Notes: generated by a model from the letters alone, not told the origin. 64,000 nt of DNA from Lasiodiplodia sp. COLG20 (GCA_009801085.1 VNWV01000001.1:5952001-6016000), one strand, 5' to 3'; shown: positions 1-11,854, counted from the stretch's first letter. Translations and numbers: made by a program.

Positions 1-1357
1 CGGGTGGAGCAGCAATGATCTAATGAAAAGGCGGAAACATTGAATGTGTTCCGCTACGTGCATGACGATAGAGATCTGACAGCACAAGAGATCGACAGGG
101 TATGCTCCTTAAGCCATGGTTATGGATGAATAGTCGCAGGCAGGATGCTGCGATGATGGATCGATGAGGCAAGCCGCCTCTTTTACGCTTCAAATTTGCC
201 GCTGGAGTGCGCTCTTTGGCGGATTCGGGGCTATGTATTGTGATGCCAGACTCGTGCAATACACGAGGAGTTTCGCTTATTATTGCTGCTGTTTGTTTTC
301 TGATTTTACTTTATGATTGCTTATTCCCCGTACTTCAAGATTTTAGTGCCCCTAGTACCCCCAGCTGTTCATTTCAGCCGCGTCATGTTTTTTTCTATAC
401 TCTTTCTAGCTTTCTATTCCCGTTCGCGCAGATACCTTTTCCTCGTTTACAACAGCTCGGGTTTTATTCTCGCTCTCCCAAAAAAAGAGGACTGGTGAGG
501 CGTGCTCTTCATAGCGTGGAATCACCGTATTCCCTAATTAGAGACGCATTTTCTGTTATTGCCGGTCTCCCTTGCGCAGCCTTCACCAGCTCCTTTACTC
601 TTTCTTGCTTCTTTCGTACTTCTGATCGCGCCCATCTTCGTCATGGTCAAGGCGTTTGTGCGGAGAAAAATACCACGGTTGCAGTGCCTACAGCAGGCTC
701 GCTCCCACAGTTGCTGTTTGTTGTTGTGCATGTTCCATGGCATAAAGCGTCTTCGAGAGACTTTTTGACAGCGGTTTGAAGGTAAAGGTTATACCAACGC
801 GGACCATTGCTCTTCACCAGGCGTGCTTTTGTTCTAAGAACCTCACGCTGGTGACGAGGGCGGTCCGTTGCCTTAATTTCGTGTTTCGACTTTTTTTTTT
901 TTTTTAGAATTCTTCTTTCAAGAATTTCCCAGAGTGGTAGCGAGTCTTCAAGTTTGAGAGCGATTGGTGAAGGGAGATAGGTTTCTGTAGTGTGTACTAG
1001 TAAATGCTGAGCCAAATGACAGGATGCATCATATGCTTGAGCTATTGTGTACAATGAATTCAGTAGCATGAATAATTTTTCATAGCATGTAAGACTAAGT
1101 TAAGTCCTCCAGACTGATACCTTTCCTTTAATGCAGCGCTGTCGGGAATCTTGTCTATCGTAGTGACAAAATCGTATCAGCATGACCAGCGACGATCGAT
1201 CGATATCGACGGGTACAGCTACCAATTCCTCATCACTATTATTTGGTCTAAAGGTTACGTCGAGCTTCCCTGAATTGTTCATCTGACTGGTCAAGTTCGT
1301 CTTCGGTTTTACGATATCTTTCGGGATGGCGCCTCCTGCTTCAATATTAGCATGGCA
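1..1357. other. intergenic, no gene seen
   Basis: No reading frame here has domain-like sequence or a plausible exon series; the open frames are short and overlap on both strands. A 16-base T tract lies near 890-905. The right end is the 3' flank of the minus-strand permease. Confidence 0.6.
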
Positions 1358-3296
1358 CTAGAATTGATCGAGGTGTTGATAGTACCTGTCCCATTTGTGT
1401 AGATAGTCTAACAGGTACATGCCCCCAACAGCCAACAAGCCGAACGCAATTAAGAACTGATAGCCGTATTTGTAGTGCGGGGCGTCTTGCGTCGGGAATA
1501 GCACAACTATTTGCACGGAATGGTTAATCTGAGTATGCTCATTATCCGGCGTAAGAACGACAAGGATGACACATACCGGGAACCCATGCACCAAATGCGT
1601 ACGTGAAGATGTTGCCTGTTGCAACAAGCAACTGACGCAGATTGGCGTTATGCTGCGTGATCTCATGACCCCAAGACTGTATACATTTTGTTAGTAACCG
1701 CTCATCCCTTACTCTCTAAAAGATGTGTCCACTTACAATGACAACCGGCTGCGCTGCACTACCTACGTAGGCGAGGTAAAACGCCGCCATGAGGGCGGTC
1801 TCCGGTACGTGCCACACGACCATTATGATGTTGGATACGAGCACGATCGCCTGCACGATGTTGACCACAAGCAAGCGGGATCCTGACGCATCCGACAGCC
1901 AGCCAAAGATGAAGGCCGCAACAATGCTGACAGCGTTGCCTGCAGTGGGAAAAATATTGGTCTGCACGACGGAGTATCCTCGGTCTTTCAAATAAAGGTT
2001 GAAGAAGTTGCGTCCCATGTACGCTTCGGCTACCATTCTGGTGGAGATTCAGCGGAGGTGGACTATATTTATGTCAAATTAGAAAGAGGAAACTTACAGG
2101 TATGGTATGATAAACGCCCAGATTTGCCATCCTGTATAGACCTCTTTGATGGCTTTCCATGTAAGCTTTTTAGGGGGTTTGCGGCCAATCTTCTCCATAC
2201 GCTGGATGCCGTAGGCACGATCCTGGTGGGAATTGTCAACCATTTTGTTCACGTTTCGAGTATAGATTCACTCACATCAGTGTTCAAGTAGAATGCCCGT
2301 GTATTATTCGGGAGATCCGGAATTGCAAAGAAGCCCCAGATAGCAATGGGAATGGAAATGATTCCATCGAAGATGAAAAGCCATCTCCAGCCAGCCAGCC
2401 CGGCGGTACCGTTAAGGCCCGTGTACAGACCAGCCTGAAGGTAGCCACTGAACATCCCGGCGATGCCACTGCTCTGCTCAAACAGCGCCATGCGCTTCGC
2501 CAGTTGGGACGGACCGTACCAGCTGCCCAGGATAGCGGCATAACCGGGGAAGGCGCATGACTCCAGGAGACCAACAAAGAAGCGGAGAGCATAGATCGTC
2601 TCGATGTTCTTTGCACTGGCCATGAGCATTACGAGGATAGACCAGGCTAGCTCGCAGGAAGGAATCCAGATCGATGGCCGGACATACTTCAACTGAATTA
2701 TTTGGCTGGGTACGGTGCCGATGATGATCCCGATATTGAAGAATGTGTTTAGGAGATTTCTCTCATTACCGTAGAGCTCAAGCTGTTGGGGGTGTCCAGT
2801 TAGCTACTATCCAAAGCGAATCACATGTCACTGATTGACTTACGTCCTCTTTCATCCCGCTGACAAATGCATTGCCTGTGAGAGTCAGTATTGACGCACC
2901 GAGTCGGAAATTCTGCCGATACGCGTCACAAATAGCATAATTGTTTCTACTTTTCTATTTTGCGTCGCTGGAAAGTGGTAGTAGTGCTTACTGTAATTCT
3001 CCTGGTCCAGATATTTGATGAAGTAGCCCAGCAGAACGTAGGAACTGCAGATCAATCAGACTGGATCCTTTGGACGATGCAAGCGGAATAGTAACTCACA
3101 AAAAGATCCCATCAACCTTTCGAAGGTACTTTCGCTCCCGTGCGTCGTCGCCCCAAATTTTGCGGGCGAGCTTTGATGTGTGGCTTCTTGGAGCACCAGT
3201 GATCGATAAATGGTCCCCATCAGCATCGCTGGAGGATTGCTGCTGCGGCGCCACGGTGATGATGGTATCCTCAGCTTTTGGCGAAGTGACTGCCAT
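1358..3296 (-). CDS. Dal5-family MFS permease (anion:cation symporter), possible sulfonate carrier
   Basis: Predicted plasma-membrane carrier of the allantoate/pantothenate (Dal5) branch of the major facilitator superfamily. Eight exons (3296-3100, 3044-2992, 2875-2844, 2782-2276, 2222-2098, 2037-1737, 1676-1577, 1506-1358) give a phase-consistent 487-residue protein, usual for the family. The hydrophilic N-terminus runs into GYFIKYLDQENYSNAFVSGM, a typical first Dal5 helix. The central exon carries family wording such as FFVGLLESCAFPGY and AGWRWLFIFDG, and the linker RMEKIGRKPPKKLTW separates the two six-helix halves. It is divergent from a TauD-type sulfonate dioxygenase across 603 bp. Yeast Soa1, a sulfonate carrier, belongs to this family, so sulfonate uptake is an inference from context. 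Vitamin, allantoate or dipeptide transport remain possible. Confidence 0.85.
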
Positions 3297-3899
3297 CGTG
3301 GCGGATGATCGCGGAAGGTTGTGGTCCAGTCAGATGCTGCATCGGTGAGTCTTTCATCCTATGTATGCCACGCGGGCGCGTCACGCTTCCGACAAGCTGC
3401 CCGGCGAAGTTCAAAAACAGGTTGTACCGTCGCGGGTCGGTAGCACGCCATGATATCCGATATGGCAAATAGACGACATGTGAGTGCGTAGGTCAGCAGT
3501 GGGGGATGTGTGTTGCAGCAATAGGCGGGTCAAATGATGCGAACTGATAAAGAACAGCTGGAATAGACAAGTTCCGACCAAGACATCGAATAAGCAGTAA
3601 GACATATCGGCGGGGTCATATCTTGGCAGGTCGGGGTCCGGTGGGGACGATTTCCGCGTTGAATGGACTGTCCGCAAATGGCGTATGGGGACGGGATGAT
3701 GTCGCAATGCGGCGGGCCATTGCTAAAATGGAGCGAGAGTGCATCGGCAACAACCCATGCCAGCACCGCAGATACAACCTACAAAAAATGGGCACAGTTC
3801 TCTCTGGCGTGAAGCATATTGTCGCTTCGTTTTTTGACTCCTTCTTCGCTGGCTTGACTGCTTCGCCGTACCTTGAAGACTACTACCAGCGCCTGTGCA
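3297..3899. promoter_or_regulatory. shared divergent promoter region, permease/dioxygenase
   Basis: 603 bp lie between the permease start (minus) and the dioxygenase start (plus). No coding frame is convincing. Its position makes it the shared 5' region of the two genes. An upstream in-frame ATG for the dioxygenase lies at 3873. Confidence 0.5.
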
Positions 3900-5289
3900 A
3901 TGGTGACCGAGACCTCGACGACGGTATCCTCTGGGGGTCAGCAGAGGGTGCAGTTGCGTGCGGAGACGTCCATAGACTATGATAAAGAAGAGGTCAGCCG
4001 AAAGCCTAGGCAAGAGGAACGAGCCTTGACTGAACTCCGCTGCAGTACAAATACAAGGACTACCTGTCGCATCACACACCCGGCCTGCAGCCTCCACTGC
4101 AGGAGTTCGCGCACGAAGATGTTGGTCTCCGGGCTGATCCGAAGAAACAAGCTCTTCTCGGTGCGCCGAATGCCGTGGTCGAGGAAACTACACCAGCAAT
4201 CGGGACAGAGATCCAAGGCATTCAGCTGAGCAACTTGTCGTCAACCCAACTGGATGAGCTAGCATTGCTTGCAGCTGAGCGAGGAGTCATCATTTTCAAA
4301 GACCAGGACTTTTCGGAAGCCGGACCGGAGCGCTGGAGGGCGTATGGGAAGCACTTTGGTCCATTGCATGTTCACCAAATGGGTGGACAGATCAAAGACT
4401 ACCCGGAGATACTGCCGGTCTACCGTGACTTTACGTATGCATTGCAATGCGTTCTCCGAGTCCATGTGCTGACGGGGATTAAGCGCCGGCGCCGTTGACA
4501 ACGAGATCAAAGACAACATTACAAGTGTCAAATGGCACAGCGACATGAGCTACGAGGTGTAAGTCCCGCAGTCTTCGAGTTAGGAGACGACTGACCTGGT
4601 GGAAGCAATGGAATGGGAACGACTACTTTCTTTGTGCTCAGCACGCCGCCTTCTGGAGGCGACACGCTCTATCTCTCGACCACAGCAGCTTATGACCATT
4701 TATCCGAGTCTTTCCGTGAGAGACTCCATGGGCTACGTGCAATCCATTCCGGCTTCGATCAAGCATCCGTTCACGACCATCGGGACCGCTATATCCGAGA
4801 GCCGATCGAGACGGAGCATCCTGTTATTCGTCTCCACCCTGTAGGTTCTGACCATAAAGCTTTGGTGGACGTGGATTAACGGAATGTTCGTAGGTGACCA
4901 AGAAATACTCTCTATATGTCAATAGGTTGTATACCAAAAGAATCGCCGGGTGGAAGCGTGAAGAAAGCGGTATTGCAACGACCCTATGTCAGGAAAATTC
5001 GACTAGCCTTTACTGATCAGTCTTCATAGATGCCCTTCTCAGCTTTCTTTTCGACCACATCGAACGTGGACAGGACTGGCACATCCGCGTGCGTTGGAAG
5101 CCTGGAACAGTTGTGGTTTACGATAACCGCGTGACACAGCAGTAAGGCATCCACTACGAGACCTTCAATCACCCATAGGCTAACAGCAGGCTAAGTTCCG
5201 CGTTGAGAGACTTCAAGGTGGAAGAAGCCAAGACCAGAAGGCATATGATCAGGATTACGCCGCAAGCTGAGAGACCATTCTTGGAATAG
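3900..5289 (+). CDS. TauD/TfdA-type Fe(II)/2-oxoglutarate dioxygenase (Jlp1-like sulfonate dioxygenase)
   Basis: Expected to hydroxylate a sulfonate such as taurine next to sulfur, releasing sulfite. Seven exons (3900-3992, 4046-4434, 4484-4558, 4606-4840, 4894-4969, 5030-5141, 5187-5289) give 360 residues, the usual size. Visible: YKYKDYLSHHTPGL near residue 32, typical of fungal Jlp1 relatives; the first iron ligands in WHSDMSYEV; substrate/cofactor region TFFVLSTPPSGGDTLYL; and RRHMIRITPQAERPFLE at the C-terminus with the 2-oxoglutarate-binding arginine. The distal iron histidine is made by splicing CA|C at 5141/5187; reading through the intron gives a stop instead. An alternative start is 3873. 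The divergent partner is a Dal5-type permease, which supports sulfonate or related sulfur-source use. The exact substrate cannot be read from sequence. Confidence 0.85.
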
Positions 5290-5489
5290 GAAGAGAGGAG
5301 GCACAGATTGGATTGCAGTGTAGTCAGCGTGGCTTTAGTTACGAGAGACAATGAATTTTAGCTTCATGACGCGAAGTTGTTGACGCGTCTTCGGCGGTGG
5401 ACGCGCCATGAGCGATGACGACACGCCCGCGCTTCCCAGGGCAAGTGCCCCGCGCCCAAAAATTTCGGCCGGCATCCTGAGCTTCTACC

Positions 5490-6681
5490 ATGCCGCCTTC
5501 TTCGTCCCGCATTCCGCCTTTACTACAGCCCTACGTGCGCTTGCCCCCGGCCAGCTCGTTACATCTTCTCACAAGCGTTCTCGGCGCCAGCACTAACTGG
5601 CTGGTCATCCGATACCTATGTGGTGCCTTTGCCGGACATGATGCGCGCAAGCCCGCCGCGAGTTCAGATGAAAACAACAGCCGGCTGAGAGGCCAAGATG
5701 AAGATGCGGCCGTAATCCTCGTCAGCTTCATGCGCGATTGGGAGTTCTGGAAGACCGAGAGTCGCAGAGCTGGGGTTAGCATGTTCATCTATACACTATG
5801 GACGCACGCTGACCTTTCCCTCTCAGGGCCTCGATCTCGCCCGTCTGGCCCAGCAGAACCGCTTTGCCTTCGTCGACGGACTATCTAATCTCTTCCTCCC
5901 TGCCGACAGCACCGACGCTGCAGACGCAGCCCCCGCCGCTCCGGCCGTGAGCTCGCCCATCCCCGTCCGCACAAGCCGCACAATCACGCCCCGCACCCCT
6001 CCTCAAGCACCACCACAACAGCATTCCTCCACCGCGCCCAGCAGGCCCGCAAGCTCCGCAACACCGGCGCCAACCTTCCGCCTCACCAACCCCACGCTCT
6101 CGCACCTCGAAGCCGTCGTACAGAAAGCCCGCGCGCACCTCACGGCCTCCTCGCCCGCCAGACGCATCCTCCTCGTTCTCGACGCCCCCGACCTCCTCCT
6201 CGCGGCGGCCGCCGATGGAACAGCTCTCCGTAGCATAACCCCTGCGGACTTCGCGTCGACGTTGCTCGCGCTGCGTAGCGATGTGCACGCCGCTGTGTTG
6301 TCGGTGTCGGCAGATACACCGCTCGTAACTGCGGCGGTGGACGCGGTGACGGCACAGCAGGACGGTAACATCGGCGGGCAGCACGCCAACAGCACACCGC
6401 TGGAGGCTGCACAGGCGGCGTTCGTGGTCGGATTGGCCCATGTAGCGGATTGGGTGTTGAGTCTGCGACTGCTGGATACGGGGTTTGCGGCGGATGTGAG
6501 CGGAGTGTTGAGGATCACACGCGGAGATAACAGTGATGAGGAGGAGGAGGAGGAAGAGGAGGGGGATGTGGGTGTTGGGAGCGAGGAGCTGCGGATGGAG
6601 GAGAAGGAGGTGCTATACTACATCGGCGGTGATGGAAACGCAAAGGCGTTTGAGCGTGGGTCTGGTGTAGGAAACGGATGA
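5490..6681 (+). CDS. ELP6: Elongator complex subunit Elp6
   Basis: Subunit of the Elp4-Elp5-Elp6 hexameric ring, which works with Elp1-Elp3 in modifying wobble uridines of tRNA. Two exons (5490-5774 and 5827-6681, in phase) give 379 residues. Near the N-terminus RIPPLLQPYVRLPP and SLHLLTSVLGASTNWLV match Elp6, followed by VILVSFMRDWEFWKTESRRA and, after the intron, GLDLARLAQQNRFAFVDGLS. The middle is an Ala/Pro-rich insertion typical of fungal orthologues. The fold is RecA-like, and no Walker A loop is visible, as expected for this family. An acidic glutamate run (6536-6566) lies near the C-terminus. An upstream ATG at 5408 opens a different frame and is not used. A MITE begins 13 bp after the stop codon. 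Confidence 0.9.
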
Positions 6682-6694
6682 TCCCCGTCAAGTC

Positions 6695-6922
6695 TACAGC
6701 CCCCTCTCGCAGCCGATGGCTAGCGCGAAGAATAGCAGGGGTGTTAAATATAACGTAACTATGCCCCAGCTCTACCTTAATATGTGGGTAGTTGAAGCTA
6801 TCGTCCGGACGTGTATGTAGAATTTTTAATTCGACATTCTCGTCCGGATGGTAGCTTCACCTACCTATAACATGAGAAAAAAACAAATCCACGCTAGCCG
6901 TCGGCCGCGAGAGGGGACTGTA
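6695..6922. mobile_element. MITE-like element, Tc1/mariner-pogo type termini
   Basis: A 33-bp inverted repeat bounds the element: 6695-6727 and the reverse complement of 6890-6922 agree at 29 of 33 positions, and all four differences are transitions. Each end starts TACAG(C/T)CCCCTCTCGC, that is, a TA dinucleotide followed by CAG, as expected for Tc1/mariner/pogo insertions into TA. A second, inner inverted repeat pairs 6784-6811 with 6841-6867, leaving a 29-nt loop. There is no transposase frame, so this is a non-autonomous element of about 224 bp plus the TA copies. It fills more than half of the 381-bp space between the convergent ELP6 and Ecm33-like genes. Confidence 0.8.
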
Positions 6923-7062
6923 ACAGAGAAGAATTGGAAAGAGCGTGAAGCCAGTCATACGAGGTGAATTATACATAAATATATGGTTCCTTGTCATACA
7001 TATCTTATCACAGCCGTCACAGCTCATTATTACCAGATCATATCGTTCAGTTCTGCGGGCTT

Positions 7063-8453
7063 TTACAACACCAGCGCCAGAGTCATCAATCCTCCAAGGA
7101 TGGCACCGGAGCCCACCATCAGCATCGATCCGGCAGAACCGCTGGCAGTGGTTGGCGCCGCTGAGCCGGATGCGCTAGCAGACGCAACAGTAGCGCTCCC
7201 AGTAGCCGAAGCGGAAGCAGTAGCGGGCGACGTCGAGTCAGCGAGGCTAGAGGGTGTAGGGTCAACGAGGTTGAACGTGCTCGTACTACCCACGGTCGTG
7301 CCCGATGATGTGCTGCTGTTACTCTTCTCGGACGCCGAATCGTCGCACTCAAGCGTCACGCCGCCCTTGACGATGCCGTTCGCTGGCTGCATCCACGCGA
7401 TTTCCGCGTAAGTGTCACACGGGATGTCAGGCGAAATGACCCAAAGTCCTTCCTCAATGCTCTCGATTGCAGGCAAATCGATGAAAGAGAAGTTACCATC
7501 CAGGTAGAGGGCGCCGTTGACGGTCTTGAGGTTGGGCAGCGTGATGTTGGGCAGTCTCGGGTTTTCGGCGATGATGAGGTCGGAGTTAACGGATTCGAGC
7601 ACGGAGAGGTCGAGCGAGCGGAGATCTCCATTTCCGCGGATGGAGACGAAGCCGTCACTCGAAGTGAAGTTGGGGAGCAGGAGCTCCTTTATGTCGTTGT
7701 CGGATACCGTCAGGAAACCCGAGACGGAGCCGAGAGAGGGGAGGTTGACGCGGGAGAGGTTGTGGAGGATGATTTGGTCGGCGTGCCACAGGTCCTCGAG
7801 CCGGAGCGTCAGCTTGTCGCCGTTATCTTTAACGGTCAGGGCGCCTGACACGCGCTTCACCGGCATCGTAGCATCATAGAGGTAAGGGTTGTTGGCGAGC
7901 AAAATACTGTTGACTTCACCGCTTGGAAAGATGCCGTCGGTCGAGGAGAGGAAGGTGCTTTGGATTTCGAGATCGACAAAGTCCTCGATGGTGTAAGTCA
8001 AGGACAAAGTGGAGAGCGCAGGCAATCCCAAGAGCTTCAAATTGTCGACGCTAGTCAATTTCGGAAAACTCAGTACAGAAAGGATGGTCAGCCCTGAGGC
8101 CTCGAAGGTCTGGACGCGCTCTAGTTTGGAAGCGCTGAGGGCTGTCATCTGCGTCGCGTTGATCACGCTGAAGGTGTTCTCGATGGTGGTGAGCTTGTCG
8201 CCCAGGTCGAAGTCGGCAATCATGTCAGGCCCGACTGTGATATCGCCACCGTAGACCATGCAGGAGCTCTTAGCTTCCCAATCTTTCTCGTCGTTGATGG
8301 TGATGTCGGCATCGCATCCACCATCTATGGGGCCGCTGTTAACTACGTGTGCCGTTCAAAGGTTGTTTCAACAGGGGACTTACCAGCTGCTAAAGCGATG
8401 CCAAAGTACAAAGCAGATGTAGCTGCAACACGCAGCCAATTCTTGAGGGCCAT
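7063..8453 (-). CDS. ECM33: GPI-anchored cell wall protein, Ecm33/Sps2 family
   Basis: Secreted wall-organisation protein. Two exons (8453-8384 and 8342-7063) give 449 residues. Exon 1 encodes a signal peptide (MALKNWLRVAATSALYFGIA). The mature chain starts with a cysteine-containing segment (GCDADITI) and then shows repeated receptor-L-domain/leucine-rich strands, for example LPNFTSSDGFVSIRGNGDL and LIIAENPRLPNITLPNLKTV. Several N-glycosylation sequons are visible. After a cysteine-bearing cap (ISPDIPCDTYAEIAW) come a Ser/Thr/Ala-rich stalk and a hydrophobic tail (LMVGSGAILGGLMTLALVL) without charged residues after it, the standard GPI signal. It is convergent with ELP6. The family is important for fungal wall integrity. 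Whether this is the main Ecm33 or a paralogue cannot be told from one locus. Confidence 0.9.
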
Positions 8454-9524
8454 GTCGTCAAAATCCTGAAAGATCACTCAAGGAAAAAAAAAAAATTTCC
8501 TGTGTGCAGAATAAGAGTGGATGAGACAATGATGTGGCCAGTGTAAGGCCATTATCGCTAGGCATCTCTGGAATTTTATAATTATACACTTGAGGCCAGA
8601 GCTCAATGGTCGCCGCAGGCATTCCAATCCTTACCGGTGGGTTCTTCCTCTCTTGGAAGGTCGCCAAGAAATGGCGGCCGGCAGAGAAACTTGCAAAAGA
8701 TTTGAACAAGTGGTGCATAAGTCAGCTTTGAGTAGAAATGTAGTCATTTGAACCTATTCATGGGCAATTTCTGTCTTCTTTAATTCTCTCATCACCCTCG
8801 AATGGTCAAATTGTTAGGTGTGGTCGTTTTTGAGGCTCCAAAGATAGCACCGGCTCGGCCCACCCGGCACTTGCTAGCGCCGGAGATACACGCTATTGGG
8901 CGGGGCCCTGTGGCCTTCTCGACTTGCTTCATTCCTACGAACTTTGTGGCGTGAACCAATTGCTGCGGACGGCCAAGCCGGTGTCCTGACATAGTGGCGG
9001 TGGGCACCAAGCCACCTTCGTCGGCGACAGCCGATAAATACGAGATATTGGTACACGGTCGGCAACTTTTGTATACATGCTCTTCTTCTGGATGTGTGAT
9101 ATGGTAGACCTGAGAAAATTTGCACTCTTTTTCTTTTGAATTGGCGTACGCAATTTGGATTCGAGCAGACGCTCGCTTGAACTGATCAGCATAAATCCGG
9201 ATTCGGTATTTGATTTCATTGAGCAGAGTGTAGACTGGCCTTTGCTGTCCAGAGCCAATATTAGGTTGAAGTATTCAAACCACAGCACAAGCTAATGATA
9301 CAGGTGGCGAGAGTGAGTCTCGACAATCTAGCTGCTAAAAGAAAACGTGGCACTATAAGGTTACTGTGCGAAATGCTGCAATGATGGGTGACCGCATGGA
9401 AGGAAGTGAAACAATAATTTATACAAGAAATATAGATCTGATAGTGGAGAGTCACTACTACGTCGACCAAGGACTAACGTCTCTGATGGACGCTACATCC
9501 TAACCCCTCTGATCCGCTCCCAAT
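8454..9524. other. intergenic, no gene seen
   Basis: 5' flank of the Ecm33-like gene and 3' flank of the flavoprotein gene. An A/T homopolymer tract lies near 8484-8497, just upstream of the Ecm33-like start. Short frames on the minus strand (for example 8935-9288) lack any recognisable feature. Confidence 0.5.
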
Positions 9525-11854
9525 CTACACACGAACTTTAAGGACACCCTCAAAGTACTTCTCCATCTCAGCAACATCTTCAAGATCCCCATACCACCCA
9601 ATGCACTGATCCGGCCTCATCACGAGCACCGCTCCCTTCGACCGATCAACGCCCCATTTGTCATACGCCTTGCCATCGCAGTCCTGATCAAACTCGAAGC
9701 CCTCGTCCACCCAGATCTTGTGGTAATCCAACCCCCTCTCCTCATCCTCCGGCCTGAGAATTTCCGGAAAGTCGAAGATGTCCACCGCAGACCTATCCGC
9801 GCAGTGCACTGCCATGACGTCAATGACCGCGTCCTTCTTGCCCTCCGCTGGCGTGAACCTCCGAATAACGCCTTTCTCTCCGTCGAGCTTTCCGCACAGC
9901 GCCTGCACCCGCGTCATCTGCTCCGGCACCACCACGTCTGCGGCCAGCACGACGACGCGCCACCGGCCGTCGCTGCGCATGATGCCCGTGGACCACTGGC
10001 GCTCGCCGTCCGACTGGCTGGTCAGCTTGGCGGGCCAGAAGCGCTCGCCGGGTAGCAGCAAAGGGGCAGACTTGTTCCAGCGGTGGACGACGACGCTGGT
10101 GGGGTAGTCGAGCGCGAATCCTTGGCCGAAGTCTTCGTAGCGGGCGTTGGTGGCGTTGAAGTCTGACATGGTTGTCGTTTCGTCTTCGGCATTGTTGTTT
10201 GCGGCGGCTACTCCCTTGGGGAGAAAGAGTCTGGACCAATTCCGGTCGAACTCGGCGAGCTTCTCGGCGATGGGGTGGCGCTCAAGAGCGTAGGTAGGGA
10301 GGAGAGTCGGGGGCGAGAGGCCCGCGGCGACGGAGGCGACTTTCCAGCCAATGTTGTAGCCGTCTGTTCAGGGATTGAAGCGGCGTTTCAGCACTCGTCC
10401 TTACTTTGGAGAGGTAGGAAAAGTATACGAAAGGGCGAGTGCTAACCTTGAATGCTGATATTCATGCCGGCACCGACCTTGGGCGAGTGAGTGTGGCAGG
10501 CGTCGCCAGAGATGAAGATACGGTCCGTCGGGTCGGACATAGCGGACGCAACGCGTTGACCGACCTGGTAGGCGGACCACCCTGAATGAAGGAGAACATT
10601 TTAGCATTGTTACGGGTTTCGAATTGATGCAGTAACGTACAGTCGCAGATCTTGAAATCGAAAGTATACGGGTGAAAGATTTTCTGGGCAGTGGCTTTCA
10701 GCATATCGAGGTTGATATTGGATCGGTCGACCCGCTTGGTTGAGTCGTCAGTTGAGGTGAGAGGGATGTAGAGGCGCATGAGGCCCCTTTCTCTTGCGAC
10801 AAGCAAGATAGTACCCGTATCGCCTTGGATGGCGCAAGATTGGCGCATGTCAGCTATGTAGGTGTCAGTATTATTTACACGCCGGGATCGAAAAGTTGTC
10901 CCTTACGGAAGTTCGAAATGGGCACGACGTCCATAACACCCCTAGGGTAGGTTAATAAGAAAGCACAAGAGGAGATTAGTATCGATGAGATGATCGTACC
11001 AGATGAAATCAGTAGCGGCTCCCTCCATTTTGATACCGAGCTGCTTTCTTGTCCAGCTGTGGGCTCCATCACAGCCAATGACGTACTTCGCCTTGACTAT
11101 CTCAGTCTTCCCTTCCTTAGCCTTGGACTTATTGATCAGGTCTTCCCAGTCATCGGGAGACAAATTGCTGCGGAACAACCCGTCGCGCACCCCGGAAGAC
11201 CCGTAGGCTGGCGATGGATTGGCTTCTTCCTCACTTAGCGTCCTCAGCTTCACCGTGATGGGGTAGGCCTCCGGGTCTGCCGCAAGCTTTGCATCGCATT
11301 CAAGTGTCTCAGCAATGACGCCGCGTTCGACCTCGAGGTCTGGTTTGGCCTCCTTGATCGCATCTAATAAGAAGCGCTCGATGCGCCCCTGGTTCAAGCC
11401 GCAAATGAAAAATCGGGACTTGGAGTACGCATCCTTGGTAAGCCCGAGGCTGCCAGTCCGTTGAAGACCCCCTTTCCCATCGGGGCTCTATAATGGCACA
11501 TCAGCGGAGGTTCTGGATAAAGCACTGTTCCGGAGCATAATGAACCTACCCAGAGACGAAAGTCCCAGGAGGTTTTGCTCTCCCGCTCAACCCGGTCTTG
11601 GATGCCCATGCTATCGAATAGCTCTCGTGTACGCGCTCGCAGACCATCAGCTTGGCCGTTGAAGATCTTGGTGCCGCGCTTATCGATGATGCGGGCATTG
11701 ACGCCGTATTGCGCCATCCAGTAGGCGGCCGTCAGGCCTGCCGGACCAGCGCCAATGATCAGTCTGGAAACGAGTTAGAACCAAGCGGATAAGAGAGAGG
11801 AAGGAATGCGGCGTACACATCGGTCTGAGATTCGGAAACATCGTTGAAATGCAT
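9525..11854 (-). CDS. FAD-dependent phenol 2-monooxygenase family protein
   Basis: Flavoprotein aromatic hydroxylase using FAD and NAD(P)H, probably cytosolic. Seven exons (11854-11817, 11763-11550, 11487-11000, 10941-10907, 10853-10641, 10581-10447, 10363-9525) close in phase to 653 residues, the usual length. Domains in order: dinucleotide fold [21 protein letters not shown] near residue 13; [19 protein letters not shown]; the conserved [20 protein letters not shown]; the second FAD motif [20 protein letters not shown] followed by [15 protein letters not shown]; and a C-terminal thioredoxin-like domain ending in the family wording [18 protein letters not shown]. The same fold includes resorcinol, salicylate and other phenol hydroxylases, so the substrate is open. 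No ring-cleavage dioxygenase or muconate enzyme is nearby. Confidence 0.9.

Noticed and set aside
5131..5190. premature stop, pseudogene call for the TauD-type dioxygenase
   Set aside because: The TAA lies inside a 45-bp GT-AG intron; splicing restores the distal histidine and the conserved C-terminus.
5408..5596. open frame ahead of ELP6
   Set aside because: It runs in a different frame across the true Elp6 N-terminus and cannot join it by a credible intron.
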